Origin: Arthrobacter pullicola
Lineage (GTDB): Bacteria; Actinomycetota; Actinomycetes; Actinomycetales; Micrococcaceae
Reading direction: 5' to 3'
Length of the DNA: 64,000 nucleotides
Assembly (NCBI RefSeq): GCF_014836875.1
Contig: NZ_JACSQC010000008.1
Location: forward strand, 1-64,000
In this document: piece after piece, positions 20,786 through 28,993 of the stretch
Position numbering within the stretch: the first letter of the stretch is position 1
How the letters are laid out: every line of letters begins with the position of its first letter
Notes under the pieces: generated by a model
Database searches by the model: none
What the model saw: the letters and a program-made list of their open reading frames with translations, nothing else
What the model was told of the DNA's origin: nothing
Program-made: the position numbers and the translations under genes

Positions 20786-21331
20786 ATGTCCGAGCAAGTG
20801 CCTCCGGCAAATAACTACAGCTACAACGCCTACTCGAGCAACCAGGCTCCGTCAGCACCGCCGGCTCCGGTCCGGCCCCAGCAGGTCGATCTGGGCTTCT
20901 GGCTGCTGATCGCTGCCGCCGTTCTGAGCGTCATCAGCATTCCGGTCGGCATGGCCTGGCTGAACTCCAGCGGTTACAAGGAGTCCATGGTCGGGGCCGG
21001 GATCTCCGCCGAGCAGCTGGACGCACTGATTGCCGCCACTGTGGTGACCACCCTGTTCTTCGCCGTTATCAGCGTGGCAATCTCCGTACTCGTTGCCCTG
21101 TTCATCCGCAAGGGCCACAACTGGGCCCGGATCGTGGCGACTGTTTTCGCTGCCCTCTCCCTGTTCAACCTCACCGGTCTTGCAGCCGGTGGGCTGATGG
21201 CCATAACCACCGGACTGGGCGTACTGCTCCCCGTCACCGCAGTTGTTCTGCTGTGGATGAAGCCTGCCACGGAATACTTCCAGGCCGCCAAAGCCTACCG
21301 GCAGTACAAGAACTACAACCCGGGCGCTTAG
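20786..21331 (+). CDS. Four-helix membrane protein of unknown function
   Basis: 181 residues. A Pro/Ser/Asn/Tyr-rich cytoplasmic N-terminus of about 35 residues precedes four hydrophobic segments: FWLLIAAAVLSVISIPVGMA, a segment centred on VVTTLFFAVISVAISVLVAL, IVATVFAALSLFNLTGLAAG and GLGVLLPVTAVVLLWM. It ends in a short Tyr-rich basic tail (YRQYKNYNPGA). GAGGGG precedes the ATG. Proline-rich-head proteins with four helices are common in Micrococcaceae and lack an assigned role. A strong hairpin terminator follows at once. Confidence 0.8.
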   Translation: MSEQVPPANNYSYNAYSSNQAPSAPPAPVRPQQVDLGFWLLIAAAVLSVISIPVGMAWLNSSGYKESMVGAGISAEQLDALIAATVVTTLFFAVISVAISVLVALFIRKGHNWARIVATVFAALSLFNLTGLAAGGLMAITTGLGVLLPVTAVVLLWMKPATEYFQAAKAYRQYKNYNPGA

Positions 21332-21341
21332 CACCTGGGAA

Positions 21342-21380
21342 AACGGGGGCGGTACCGGATTTTCCGGTACCGGCCCCGTT
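21342..21380. terminator. Bidirectional terminator
   Basis: An 18-position stem (AACGGGGGCGGTACCGGA and its partner, one G-G mismatch) closes on TTT. On the minus strand the stem is followed by TTTTCCC, a fair U-tract; on the plus strand by GCGTTAAC. It separates the convergent membrane-protein and FAD dehydrogenase genes and can serve both. Confidence 0.8.
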
Positions 21381-21394
21381 GCGTTAACCGTGCT

Positions 21395-23062
21395 TCAACG
21401 TGCCGCGGCCCGCCCCGCGGCCCGTCCGCTGAACAGGCACCCACCCAGGAAGGTGCCTTCCAGCGACCGGTAGCCGTGCATTCCGCCGCCACCGAATCCG
21501 GCCGCCTCGCCGGCAGCGTAGAGTCCCGGAACCGGCGAACCGCCGCTGCTGAGCACCCGCGAATCCAGATCGGTTTCCAGCCCGCCCAGGGTCTTGCGGG
21601 TCAGGACGGAGAGCCGGACGGCGATCAGCGGGCCGTCTTTCGGCTCCAGGATCGGCCGCGGCGTGGCAGTGCGGATCAGCCGGTCCCCCAGATAAGAACG
21701 GGCACCGCGGATGGCGGTAATCTGGGCGTCCTTGCTGAACCGGTTGGCGATCTCCCGGTCCCGGGCCTGCAGCTGCTCCAGCACCGACTCAGCGGAAACA
21801 ACGGGCGCGGTGCCCTCCGTGGAGGACTTTGCAAGCGAGTTCATGGCTGCAACCAGCTCCCCCACAGTGCCCGCGGTGAGGAAATCCTCCCCATGGTCCA
21901 GGAATTTCTGCACCGGGCCCGGCACCCCGGCACCCGCCCGGCCGAGCACGTCCCGGACAGATTTCCCGGTCAGGTCCGGGTTCTGTTCAGATCCAGAGAG
22001 GGCAAATTCCTTCCGGATGATTGCCTTGTTGAGAATGAACCAGCTGTAGTCATATCCGGTGCTCCGCAGGTACTCCAGTGTCCCGAGCGTATCGAAGCCG
22101 GGGAAGAGCGGTCCTGGCAGGCGGTTGCCCGCAGCGTCCAGCCAAAGTGATGACGGGCCCGGAAGGATCCGGATGCCGTGGTTGGGCCACACCGGGTCCC
22201 AGTTGCGGATGCCCTCGACGTAATGCCACATCCGGTCCGGGTTGATGATCCGCCCGCCGGCTGCCTGCGCCGCTTTCAGCCCCCGGCCGTCCACGTGCCC
22301 CGGAACTCCGCTAAGCATCCGTTCCGGCGGTGACCCGAGGCGCTCCGGCCAGGCCGAGCGGACCAATCCGTGGTCGCCGCCGATACCTCCGGTGGTGACT
22401 ACGACAGCCCCAGCGGAGAACTCGAATTCCCCCACCGCGCCGCGCGCTGCTGGGCGGCCGCGCGGCGTCGTCGTACGCTCCAGGACGGTCCCGCGTACCC
22501 CGGTGACCGCTCCCCCGCTGGTCAGCAGCGCCTCCATGCGGTGGTTACAGACCAGGCGGACCAGGCCGCGGTCCACTCCGTCACGCAGCTTAGCTTCAAA
22601 CGGTGCGGTGATCCCCGGGCCGGTGCCCCAAGTGATGTGGAACCGGGGGACGGAGTTACCCGGACCGGTGGCGCCGTAGCCGCCGCGCTCCGCCCACCCA
22701 ACCACGGGAAAGGAGCGGTGCCCCATTTGGTGCAGCCAGGAGCGTTTCTCACCGGCGGCAAAGTTTACGTAGGCTTCGGCCCAACGCCGCGGCCAGTAAT
22801 CTTCCTCGCGGTCAAACCCTGCCGTCCCCAGCCAGTCCTGCCACGCCAGCTCCACCGAATCCTTGACCCCAAGGCGGCGCTGCTCGGGTGAGTCCACGAA
22901 GAACAAGCCGCCAAAGGACCACCATGCCTGGCCACCCAGGCTCTGTTCCCCCTCCTGTTCCAACAGGATGACGGAGCGCCCGGCGTCTATAAGTTCAGCG
23001 GTCGCTGCCAGCCCGGAAAGGCCGGCTCCCACCACAATGACATCTGCGTCGATTGGCTGCAT
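21395..23062 (-). CDS. FAD-binding dehydrogenase, KstD/fumarate reductase flavoprotein-like
   Basis: 555 residues. The N-terminal FAD motif is DVIVVGAGLSGLAATAELIDAG with the acidic strand end LLEQE, then GGQAWWSFGG. The C-terminal FAD region is VPGLYAAGEAAGFGGGGMHGYRSLEGTFLGG. This is the FAD_binding_2 family, which includes 3-ketosteroid delta-1-dehydrogenases and fumarate reductase flavoproteins. The GGQAWWSFGG variant marks an actinobacterial subgroup usually annotated only as FAD-binding dehydrogenase. The start at ATG 23062 gives a family-like N-terminus; the open frame upstream (to 23236) is Pro/Gly/Ser-rich filler. Confidence 0.83.
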   Translation of the reverse strand: MQPIDADVIVVGAGLSGLAATAELIDAGRSVILLEQEGEQSLGGQAWWSFGGLFFVDSPEQRRLGVKDSVELAWQDWLGTAGFDREEDYWPRRWAEAYVNFAAGEKRSWLHQMGHRSFPVVGWAERGGYGATGPGNSVPRFHITWGTGPGITAPFEAKLRDGVDRGLVRLVCNHRMEALLTSGGAVTGVRGTVLERTTTPRGRPAARGAVGEFEFSAGAVVVTTGGIGGDHGLVRSAWPERLGSPPERMLSGVPGHVDGRGLKAAQAAGGRIINPDRMWHYVEGIRNWDPVWPNHGIRILPGPSSLWLDAAGNRLPGPLFPGFDTLGTLEYLRSTGYDYSWFILNKAIIRKEFALSGSEQNPDLTGKSVRDVLGRAGAGVPGPVQKFLDHGEDFLTAGTVGELVAAMNSLAKSSTEGTAPVVSAESVLEQLQARDREIANRFSKDAQITAIRGARSYLGDRLIRTATPRPILEPKDGPLIAVRLSVLTRKTLGGLETDLDSRVLSSGGSPVPGLYAAGEAAGFGGGGMHGYRSLEGTFLGGCLFSGRAAGRAAAR

Positions 23063-23247
23063 CCGGCACAGGCTACCGGCCGCCTCGCACTCCTGCCTAG
23101 ACCCGTTCGGAGACCCCGCTCCTGTCCCGAGGCCCTGTCCACCAACACCGGTGCTTCCTAGACTGGGACAACGAGGGCCGTTCAGCGAACGAGCCGGCAC
23201 CGGCCGGCTGCGACCCAGGCACGGACAAAACCCCACTGGAGGTACTC

Positions 23248-23379
23248 ATGAGCACCACTCCAAATGATGAAAACCGTAGCCACAACGAAAGCCCGGCAGA
23301 AGGCGAGCAGGCCACCCAGCCGGACTCCAGCCGCGAGCATTCGCAGGAAGCGGCTGAAGGCGACGAGGACCAGGCGTAG
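23248..23379 (+). CDS. Small acidic hydrophilic protein, 43 residues
   Basis: An ATG with GGAGG five bases upstream opens a 43-residue frame rich in Glu, Gln, Ser, Asp and Asn, with no hydrophobic segment. The composition suggests a disordered, strongly acidic peptide. The good Shine-Dalgarno and the terminator-like hairpin 22 bases after the stop support a real gene. I recognise no family. A second acidic mini-protein of similar style lies at 26137-26304. Confidence 0.6.
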   Translation: MSTTPNDENRSHNESPAEGEQATQPDSSREHSQEAAEGDEDQA

Positions 23380-23400
23380 CAGAGGACCAGGCATAGCAAA

Positions 23401-23446
23401 GGCCTCCTGTTTCCGGTGCCGTGTTCGGCTCCGGGAACAGAAGGCC
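23401..23446. terminator. Hairpin terminator between small ORF and yegP-like gene
   Basis: GGCCT-C-CTGTT-T-CCGG pairs with CCGG-G-AACAG-A-AGGCC, 14 pairs with three mismatches around a 14-base loop. GCAAA before it gives TTTGC on the minus strand. It sits between the convergent 43-residue gene and the DUF1508 gene and can serve both. Confidence 0.6.
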
Positions 23447-23472
23447 CCCGCTTCTGGATGCGGGTGCTGAGG

Positions 23473-23709
23473 CTAGGAAGCCTTGGCCCGGCCGGGATTT
23501 TTGCTGGCGTCCGCAATCACGTCGGCGTCCTTGCTGTGGTCCACCACGGGGCCGGTGCCCGCAATTTCGCGCAGCTGCTCGATTCCGACCGCGGCAGCCG
23601 CCTTAGTGGGGAACATTGCCGAAACGGCCATGAGCGCTCCATCGCCGGAAATGAGCTTGATCCGGAATGCGCCGTCGTGAGCGTCAACCAGCTTAAAATA
23701 GCCCGACAT
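23473..23709 (-). CDS. YegP-family (DUF1508) protein
   Basis: 78 residues of the UPF0339/YegP family: GYFKLVDAHDGAFRIKLISGDG is the conserved opening, a beta-hairpin domain whose role is unknown. The family often has two tandem repeats; only one is present, followed by an Ala/Asp/Lys tail. AAGGAGG with 6-base spacing precedes ATG 23709. It is a single-gene unit. Confidence 0.85.
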   Translation of the reverse strand: MSGYFKLVDAHDGAFRIKLISGDGALMAVSAMFPTKAAAAVGIEQLREIAGTGPVVDHSKDADVIADASKNPGRAKAS

Positions 23710-23831
23710 CACTTACCTCCTTGTAAGGGGTACCTTCAGTGCCATTAATGGTAAGCCGACTGATCAGCTTTGGGACCCCCTGTTGGGTAACTGTCCGCGA
23801 AGATACCTGATCGATACCTTTGGCCCATGGA

Positions 23832-24812
23832 CTAGCCGCTGCTGCGGGCCGCACCGGACGTGAGCGCCTGCAGAATCTCGTCCTGCGTGGCAGGCAGCGA
23901 CGTCAGCAGGGCCGCCAGCATCCTCGCCTGCGACGGGCCAAGGTCTCCGCTGGGAATGGCGCCGGCGCGAACCAGGTCCACCCCGCCTCCGGCACCGTAG
24001 GCAGGAACTACCGGCCCGGCCGGAACCCTGGAACACAGGATCACGGGGCAGCCGCCGCGCACTGCGTCCTGGACAGCTTCAGCGAAACCCGCACCCGCGT
24101 TGCCGGCACCCGTGCCGGCCAGCACCACGGCGTTGGCCCCGGACCTGACAGCGAAAGTGAACAGGTCCGGCGTCGTACCCAGTGCACATTGGATGATCTC
24201 CACCTGGGCATTATCGAAGTCCTCCCCCGGCAGTGGCAGCGCGGCAGGACGGACCGGGATCGCGCTGACGTGGAGCGTGCCGGCAATGAAGTGCGCCACC
24301 GGAACGCCTCCGGAGAAGGGACTGGCGGCCATGGTGTGTGTTTTGCGGGTACCCCGTGCCGCGAAGACCTGTCCGGCGAAGGAGATCAGGACGCCGGCTC
24401 CGCGCAGCTGGCTGGCTGCCGCCGCGGCTACAGCTTCCTCAAGGTTGGCCGGGCCGTCCGCACCGGCGCTGTCCGCCGTCCGCTGCGCACCGGTAAAAAC
24501 AACCGGCTTGGGCGACTCGTGGACCAGATCAAGCAGGAAGGCGGTCTCCTCCATGGTGTCCGTGCCGTGGGTGATGACAACGCCATCCACGCCTTCATCC
24601 GCGACGGCGTCCCGCACCGCTTCGGCGATCCCCCGCACGTCCGAAAACCGGAGCTGGAAGCTGTTGACGTTCGTGAGGTCCTGCACCGAATAGCCATGCC
24701 GGCCGGAAAGACCGGCAGCAACTTCCTCCGCCCGCTCGGCTGAAGTAGCTCCGTCCTTGCCCGTGCGGGACGCGATGGTCCCGCCGGTCGCCATAATCCT
24801 GATGTGGGCCAT
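23832..24812 (-). CDS. ansA: L-asparaginase (type I/II amidohydrolase)
   Basis: 326 residues. The first catalytic Thr is in RIMATGGTIASR, and the second motif VITHGTDTMEETAFLL carries the Thr-Asp pair. VFTGAQRTADS follows. It hydrolyses L-asparagine to aspartate and ammonia. I see no signal peptide, so a cytosolic enzyme is likely. It is divergent from the vsr gene across 126 bases and transcribed alone. Confidence 0.93.
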   Translation of the reverse strand: MAHIRIMATGGTIASRTGKDGATSAERAEEVAAGLSGRHGYSVQDLTNVNSFQLRFSDVRGIAEAVRDAVADEGVDGVVITHGTDTMEETAFLLDLVHESPKPVVFTGAQRTADSAGADGPANLEEAVAAAAASQLRGAGVLISFAGQVFAARGTRKTHTMAASPFSGGVPVAHFIAGTLHVSAIPVRPAALPLPGEDFDNAQVEIIQCALGTTPDLFTFAVRSGANAVVLAGTGAGNAGAGFAEAVQDAVRGGCPVILCSRVPAGPVVPAYGAGGGVDLVRAGAIPSGDLGPSQARMLAALLTSLPATQDEILQALTSGAARSSG

Positions 24813-24926
24813 TGAACCCCTGTCCTCTCACCGGCGTCACCACAGCCAACATATGCCTGCATCCTGCACCATGGCTAGGACTTCGGGGTATTCGCGCAGT
24901 CCGGCAGGCAACCCGATCCAAGGTCA

Positions 24927-24939
24927 TAGACTGGCGGCA
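24927..24939 (+). promoter_or_regulatory. -10 box for a leaderless vsr transcript
   Basis: TAGACT (24927-24932), then six bases GGCGGC and the ATG, put the transcription start at the start codon. Confidence 0.5.
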
Positions 24940-25433
24940 TGGCAGATACGGTCACTCCGGAGCAGCGCAGCCGGAATATGTCCCGCATCCGCGCCAAAAA
25001 CACTAAACCGGAGCTGCTGATTAGGCGGCTGCTGCACCGGGCCGGCTACCGTTTCCGGCTCCACGGGTCCGCCCGCGGCCGCAGCCTCCCTGGCAAGCCG
25101 GACCTCGTTTTCGCCGGCCGACGGAAAGTCATCTTCGTCAACGGCTGTTTCTGGCATACGCATTCCTGCCTTGCCGGAACCCGCGCCCCGGCCACCAACG
25201 CTGAGTTCTGGGCGGCTAAGCGCGCACGGACCGTCGCCCGGGATGCCGCAGCATTGGCGGCCCTGGACGCAGCGGGCTGGACGGCCTTGGTTGTCTGGGA
25301 GTGCGAGCTCCGCAACACCAGCACGCTCGAAGTGGAGCTGGCCGCCTTCCTCGGCCCACCAGGCACTGCCCCCACAGCCTCGTTAGACTCAGGAGAACCA
25401 CTGCACCGAAACAGAGGGGACCTGCATGACTGA
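24939..25433 (+). CDS. vsr: Very short patch repair endonuclease (Vsr)
   Basis: 164 residues. Canonical Vsr motifs are in order: TPEQRSRNMSRIRAKNTKPE, the basic GYRFRLH, GKPDLVFAGRRKVIFVNGCF with the catalytic Asp, GCFWHTHSC with metal-site residues, then FWAAKRARTVARD and VVWECEL. Vsr nicks beside T:G mismatches that arise from deamination of 5-methylcytosine. It normally sits by a cytosine methylase gene; none is here. The gene overlaps the HAD hydrolase start by 8 bases, so the two are co-translated. Confidence 0.93.
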   Translation: MADTVTPEQRSRNMSRIRAKNTKPELLIRRLLHRAGYRFRLHGSARGRSLPGKPDLVFAGRRKVIFVNGCFWHTHSCLAGTRAPATNAEFWAAKRARTVARDAAALAALDAAGWTALVVWECELRNTSTLEVELAAFLGPPGTAPTASLDSGEPLHRNRGDLHD

Positions 25434-26103
25434 GATACGCGGCGTACTTTTCGACGTCGACGGAACGCTGGTCGATTCCAATTACCTCCATACCGTGGCC
25501 TGGTGGCAGGCTTTCCGCCGGCTGGACTATGACATTCCAATGGCAGGCATCCACCGGGCGATCGGCATGGGCGGGGATAAACTCATCGGCCATTTGCTCG
25601 GCGGTGATCCTGACCCGGAGATCGAAGAAACACTGGACTCCACGCACGGGGCGGTGTTCTCCACCTTTTGGCCCTCGCTCCGGGCGTTCGACGGCGCCGC
25701 CGACCTGCTGCGTGCAACGGCTGGCCGGGGACTCGCCGTCGTGCTGGCGTCCTCCGCCTCGGCAGCTGATCTGGATGCTCTGCGCGCGGCGATCGACGCC
25801 GACGATGCCATCACCAAGGCCACCAGCTCCTCCGATGCCGTCGAGAGTAAACCGGCTCCGGACATCCTGCAGGCCGCGCTGGATTCAGCGGATCTGAGGG
25901 CCAAGGACACAGTGTTCGTGGGCGACTCCATCTGGGACATCAAGTCCGCCGCCAAACTGGGGATTCCCACCGTGGCTCTGACCTGTGGCGGCACCAGCGA
26001 GGCGGAACTGCGTGACGCCGGTGCCGAGCAGGTGTTCGCGGGCCCCCGGGAACTGCTGGAACACCTCGACGACAGCTTGCTTGGCCAACTGGCCGGCCGC
26101 TGA
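25426..26103 (+). CDS. HAD-superfamily hydrolase, phosphoglycolate phosphatase/beta-phosphoglucomutase-like
   Basis: 225 residues. Motif I is VLFDVDGTLVDSN, motif II is ASSAS, and the motif III/IV region has KPAPDILQAAL and VFVGDSIWDIKSA. A helical cap lies between residues 15 and 85. Such enzymes are Mg-dependent phosphatases of small phosphorylated metabolites. GAGGGG precedes ATG 25426, within the end of vsr. A small acidic gene follows 33 bases later. Confidence 0.9.
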   Translation: MTEIRGVLFDVDGTLVDSNYLHTVAWWQAFRRLDYDIPMAGIHRAIGMGGDKLIGHLLGGDPDPEIEETLDSTHGAVFSTFWPSLRAFDGAADLLRATAGRGLAVVLASSASAADLDALRAAIDADDAITKATSSSDAVESKPAPDILQAALDSADLRAKDTVFVGDSIWDIKSAAKLGIPTVALTCGGTSEAELRDAGAEQVFAGPRELLEHLDDSLLGQLAGR

Positions 26104-26136
26104 CCTCCTCCGCCAACGCCAGCGAAAGGACCCGCA

Positions 26137-26304
26137 ATGACCACCGAACCCACCAAATCCGGCCACGATGCCCAGAATATCCGTGAGGAGCAGGGAACCC
26201 ACGCACCGGGTACTGTGCCTCCGGGTGACTTTGGTGAAGCCAGTCAAAAACGGCAGGACGGCGTGGAAGATGCGCTTACTGAGCCAGAGGGAGCAGATGA
26301 CTGA
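26137..26304 (+). CDS. Small acidic hydrophilic protein, 55 residues
   Basis: AAAGGA and good spacing precede ATG 26137. The 55-residue product is rich in Glu, Asp, Gln, Gly and Thr, with no membrane segment, and ends EDALTEPEGADD. It follows the HAD gene by 33 bases in the same direction and may be co-transcribed. I recognise no family. Its composition resembles the 43-residue protein at 23248-23379. Confidence 0.6.
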   Translation: MTTEPTKSGHDAQNIREEQGTHAPGTVPPGDFGEASQKRQDGVEDALTEPEGADD

Positions 26305-26325
26305 CCCCGGGCTGAGCCGGTTCCG

Positions 26326-28794
26326 TTAGACCAGCCCCGCCCGGCGCAGCGCCTCAGCCATCGCGCCATCCGAAGCGGGAGCAGCCGGCCCCTTCCGGGC
26401 GGCTGTTCCGGCTTTGGCGTTCTTCGGCTTGGTGCCATGCCGAGTCCGGCCGTCCTGATTGTTCCCCTCGGTTTGGGGGTTCCGGGCCGGTTTGGGGCCA
26501 CGGCGGTCGTTGCTGCTGTTACCGGAACGGCTGCCGGATCCGCCCGAGGGTGCGTCGTCCTCGAGCCGCAGGCTGAGGGAAATGCGGTGCCGCTCCGGAT
26601 CTGCCTCCATGACTTTGACCTTAACAACCTGCCCGGACTTCACGACGTCGTGCGGGTCGGAGACGAAGGAGGAGGACATCGCGGAGATATGCACCAGCCC
26701 GTCCTGGTGTACGCCGATATCCACGAACGCACCGAACGCGGCCACGTTGGTGACAACGCCGTCGAGCACCATGCCCGGGCGCAGGTCGGCAATCTTCTCG
26801 ATGCCTTCGGAGAATGTGGCCGTTTTGAAGGCCGGACGCGGATCGCGGCCGGGTTTGCGCAGCTCGGACATGATGTCCAAAACCGTCGGCAGCCCGGTGG
26901 ACTCGTCAACGAAAGCGGAGGGATCCAGTCCGGCCAGCTCCGCACCGGCAGGACTCATCTCCGCCTTCGCCGCAGCCAGGATCCGGCGGGCGATCTTATA
27001 GGACTCCGGGTGCACGCTGGAGGCATCCAGCGGTTCCGTTCCGCCGGTGATCCGCAGGAAGCCCGCGCACTGTTCAAAGGCTTTGGCCCCCAGACGGGGA
27101 ACCTTCATAAGGTCCGCGCGCCGGGCGAAGGGCCCGTTGGCGTTGCGGTGCGCCACAATGTTTTCGCTGAGCAGCGGCCCGACGCCGGCCACCCGGCTCA
27201 GCAGCGCCGGTGAAGCCGTATTAACGTCCACGCCGACGGCGTTGACGCAGTCCTCAACCACAGCGTCCAGGGACCGGTCCAGCTTCGCGGCGGTGACGTC
27301 GTGCTGGTACTGGCCCACACCGATGGATTTGGGGTCGATTTTCACGAGTTCGGCGAGTGGATCCTGCAGCCGCCGGGCGATTGAAACGGCGCCGCGCAGG
27401 GAGACATCCATGCCCGGCAGTTCCGCCGAAGCCAGTGCGGATGCGGAGTAAACGGAGGCCCCGGCCTCGGAAACCACCAGTTTCTGCAGGTTCGCCTCCG
27501 GCACCAGCCGCATGAGTTCACCGGCCAGCTTGTCGGTTTCCCGGGACGCGGTGCCGTTGCCCACCGCTACCAGCTCCACCCCGTGTTTTTTTACCAGGTT
27601 CGCCAACTGGACCAGGGCGTCATCCCACTTGCGGGCGGGGGCATGCGGATAGATCGTGTCAGTGGCGACCACCTGGCCGGTGCTGTCCACCACGGCGACC
27701 TTCACGCCGGTCCGCAGGCCCGGGTCCAGCCCCAGGGTGGCCCGGTTGCCGGCCGGCGCGGCGAGCAGGACATCGCGGAGATTGGCCGCGAAGACCCGCA
27801 CGGCCTCCGCCTCGGCGTCCTGGAACAGCCGCACCCTCAGGTCCACGGAGAGTTTGGCCTGGATCCTGCGCCAGGCCAGCTGCACGGTCTGGCGCAGCCA
27901 CGGATCGGCGGCACCGCCCTTGGCCGCCACACCCAGACGCGCGGCCACCGAGTTCTCAAACCGCTGCCGGGCAGCAGCGAGCGCTTCCGCGTCAGCCGGG
28001 TCTGCCTCGGCCAGCCCCAGTTCCAGGATGCCTTCCTTCTCCGCGCGCAGCAGGGCCAGCACCCGGTGCGACGGCATCCCCGAGGGCGCCTGGGAGTAGT
28101 CGAAGTAATCCGCGTACTTCTGCCCCTCGGTTTCCTTACCCGGGCGGACAGAGGAACGGAACCGCCCCTGTTTCCACAGCTTTTCGCGGGCCGCGGTCAG
28201 CAGGTCTGCGTCCTGGCCTGCGCGCTCGACGAGGATGGCGCGGGCACCGGCGAGCGCTTCGGCGGCATCGGGCACGGTCTCGCCCAGGTACCGGGCGGCT
28301 TCGGCCTCCGGGTCAAGGGAGGGGCTGGCCAGCAGCGAGTCGGCCAGCGGTTCCAGTCCGGCTTCCCTGGCAATCTGCGCCTTGGTGCGCCGCTTGGTCT
28401 TGTACGGCAGGTAGATGTCCTCAAGCCGGGACTTGGTGTCCGCAGCCTCGATCAGCGCACGCAGCTCGGAAGTGAGCTTGCCCTGCGCGTCGATGGCTTC
28501 AAGAATCGCCCGGCGGCGGTCCGCCAGTTCGCGCAGGTACCGGAGCCGCTCGTCGAGCTCACGCAGCTGCGCGTCGTCCAGGGTACCGGTCACTTCCTTG
28601 CGGTAACGGGCAATAAAAGGAACGGTTGACCCGCTGTCCAGGAGTTCGACGGCGGCCCGCACCTGCCACGGCGCGACGCCGAGTTCACGGGCGATCTGCG
28701 CATACAGCTGCTCGGCTGTATCGGTGCGGACGGGCACGAAAGAAGCCGATCCGGGCTGGTGGGACGCGGGCTGCGGGGCGACGGTGAGACTCAC
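26326..28794 (-). CDS. tex: Tex-family RNA-binding transcription accessory protein
   Basis: 822 residues. Tex architecture in order: N-terminal helical domain (ELGVAPWQVRAAVELLDSG, then VPFIARYRKEVTGTLDD), YqgF-like RNase H fold (LGLDPGLRTGVKVAVVD), helix-hairpin-helix segments (GVDVNTASPALLSRVAGVG), and an S1 domain (GMVLDGVVTNVAAFGAFVDI with HQDGLVHISAM). A ~100-residue Gly/Ser/Arg/Lys-rich disordered tail is typical of actinobacterial copies. Tex binds RNA and affects transcription and stress survival. Confidence 0.95.
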   Translation of the reverse strand: MSLTVAPQPASHQPGSASFVPVRTDTAEQLYAQIARELGVAPWQVRAAVELLDSGSTVPFIARYRKEVTGTLDDAQLRELDERLRYLRELADRRRAILEAIDAQGKLTSELRALIEAADTKSRLEDIYLPYKTKRRTKAQIAREAGLEPLADSLLASPSLDPEAEAARYLGETVPDAAEALAGARAILVERAGQDADLLTAAREKLWKQGRFRSSVRPGKETEGQKYADYFDYSQAPSGMPSHRVLALLRAEKEGILELGLAEADPADAEALAAARQRFENSVAARLGVAAKGGAADPWLRQTVQLAWRRIQAKLSVDLRVRLFQDAEAEAVRVFAANLRDVLLAAPAGNRATLGLDPGLRTGVKVAVVDSTGQVVATDTIYPHAPARKWDDALVQLANLVKKHGVELVAVGNGTASRETDKLAGELMRLVPEANLQKLVVSEAGASVYSASALASAELPGMDVSLRGAVSIARRLQDPLAELVKIDPKSIGVGQYQHDVTAAKLDRSLDAVVEDCVNAVGVDVNTASPALLSRVAGVGPLLSENIVAHRNANGPFARRADLMKVPRLGAKAFEQCAGFLRITGGTEPLDASSVHPESYKIARRILAAAKAEMSPAGAELAGLDPSAFVDESTGLPTVLDIMSELRKPGRDPRPAFKTATFSEGIEKIADLRPGMVLDGVVTNVAAFGAFVDIGVHQDGLVHISAMSSSFVSDPHDVVKSGQVVKVKVMEADPERHRISLSLRLEDDAPSGGSGSRSGNSSNDRRGPKPARNPQTEGNNQDGRTRHGTKPKNAKAGTAARKGPAAPASDGAMAEALRRAGLV

Positions 28795-28993
28795 CCGCCC
28801 AATTGTTCCTTATCACCGCCGAATGCGGTCAAACCCTGAAGAAGTCGGATCCGGATTATCGAGCCGTCATTGACACATTGGCTCATGCTCTGCGGAACCG
28901 GGCTGCCCATGGGGTAAACATAGGGATGCGCCGACCGGCCGCGCCGCGGCGCCGGTACGCGGTGTTCTACGTTTCAATGGAGAAAGGTCAAAG

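Noticed and set aside
28795-28993. TTGACA at 28870-28875 as a -35 box for the second ThDP gene
   Set aside because: No matching -10 sequence lies 16-18 bases downstream.
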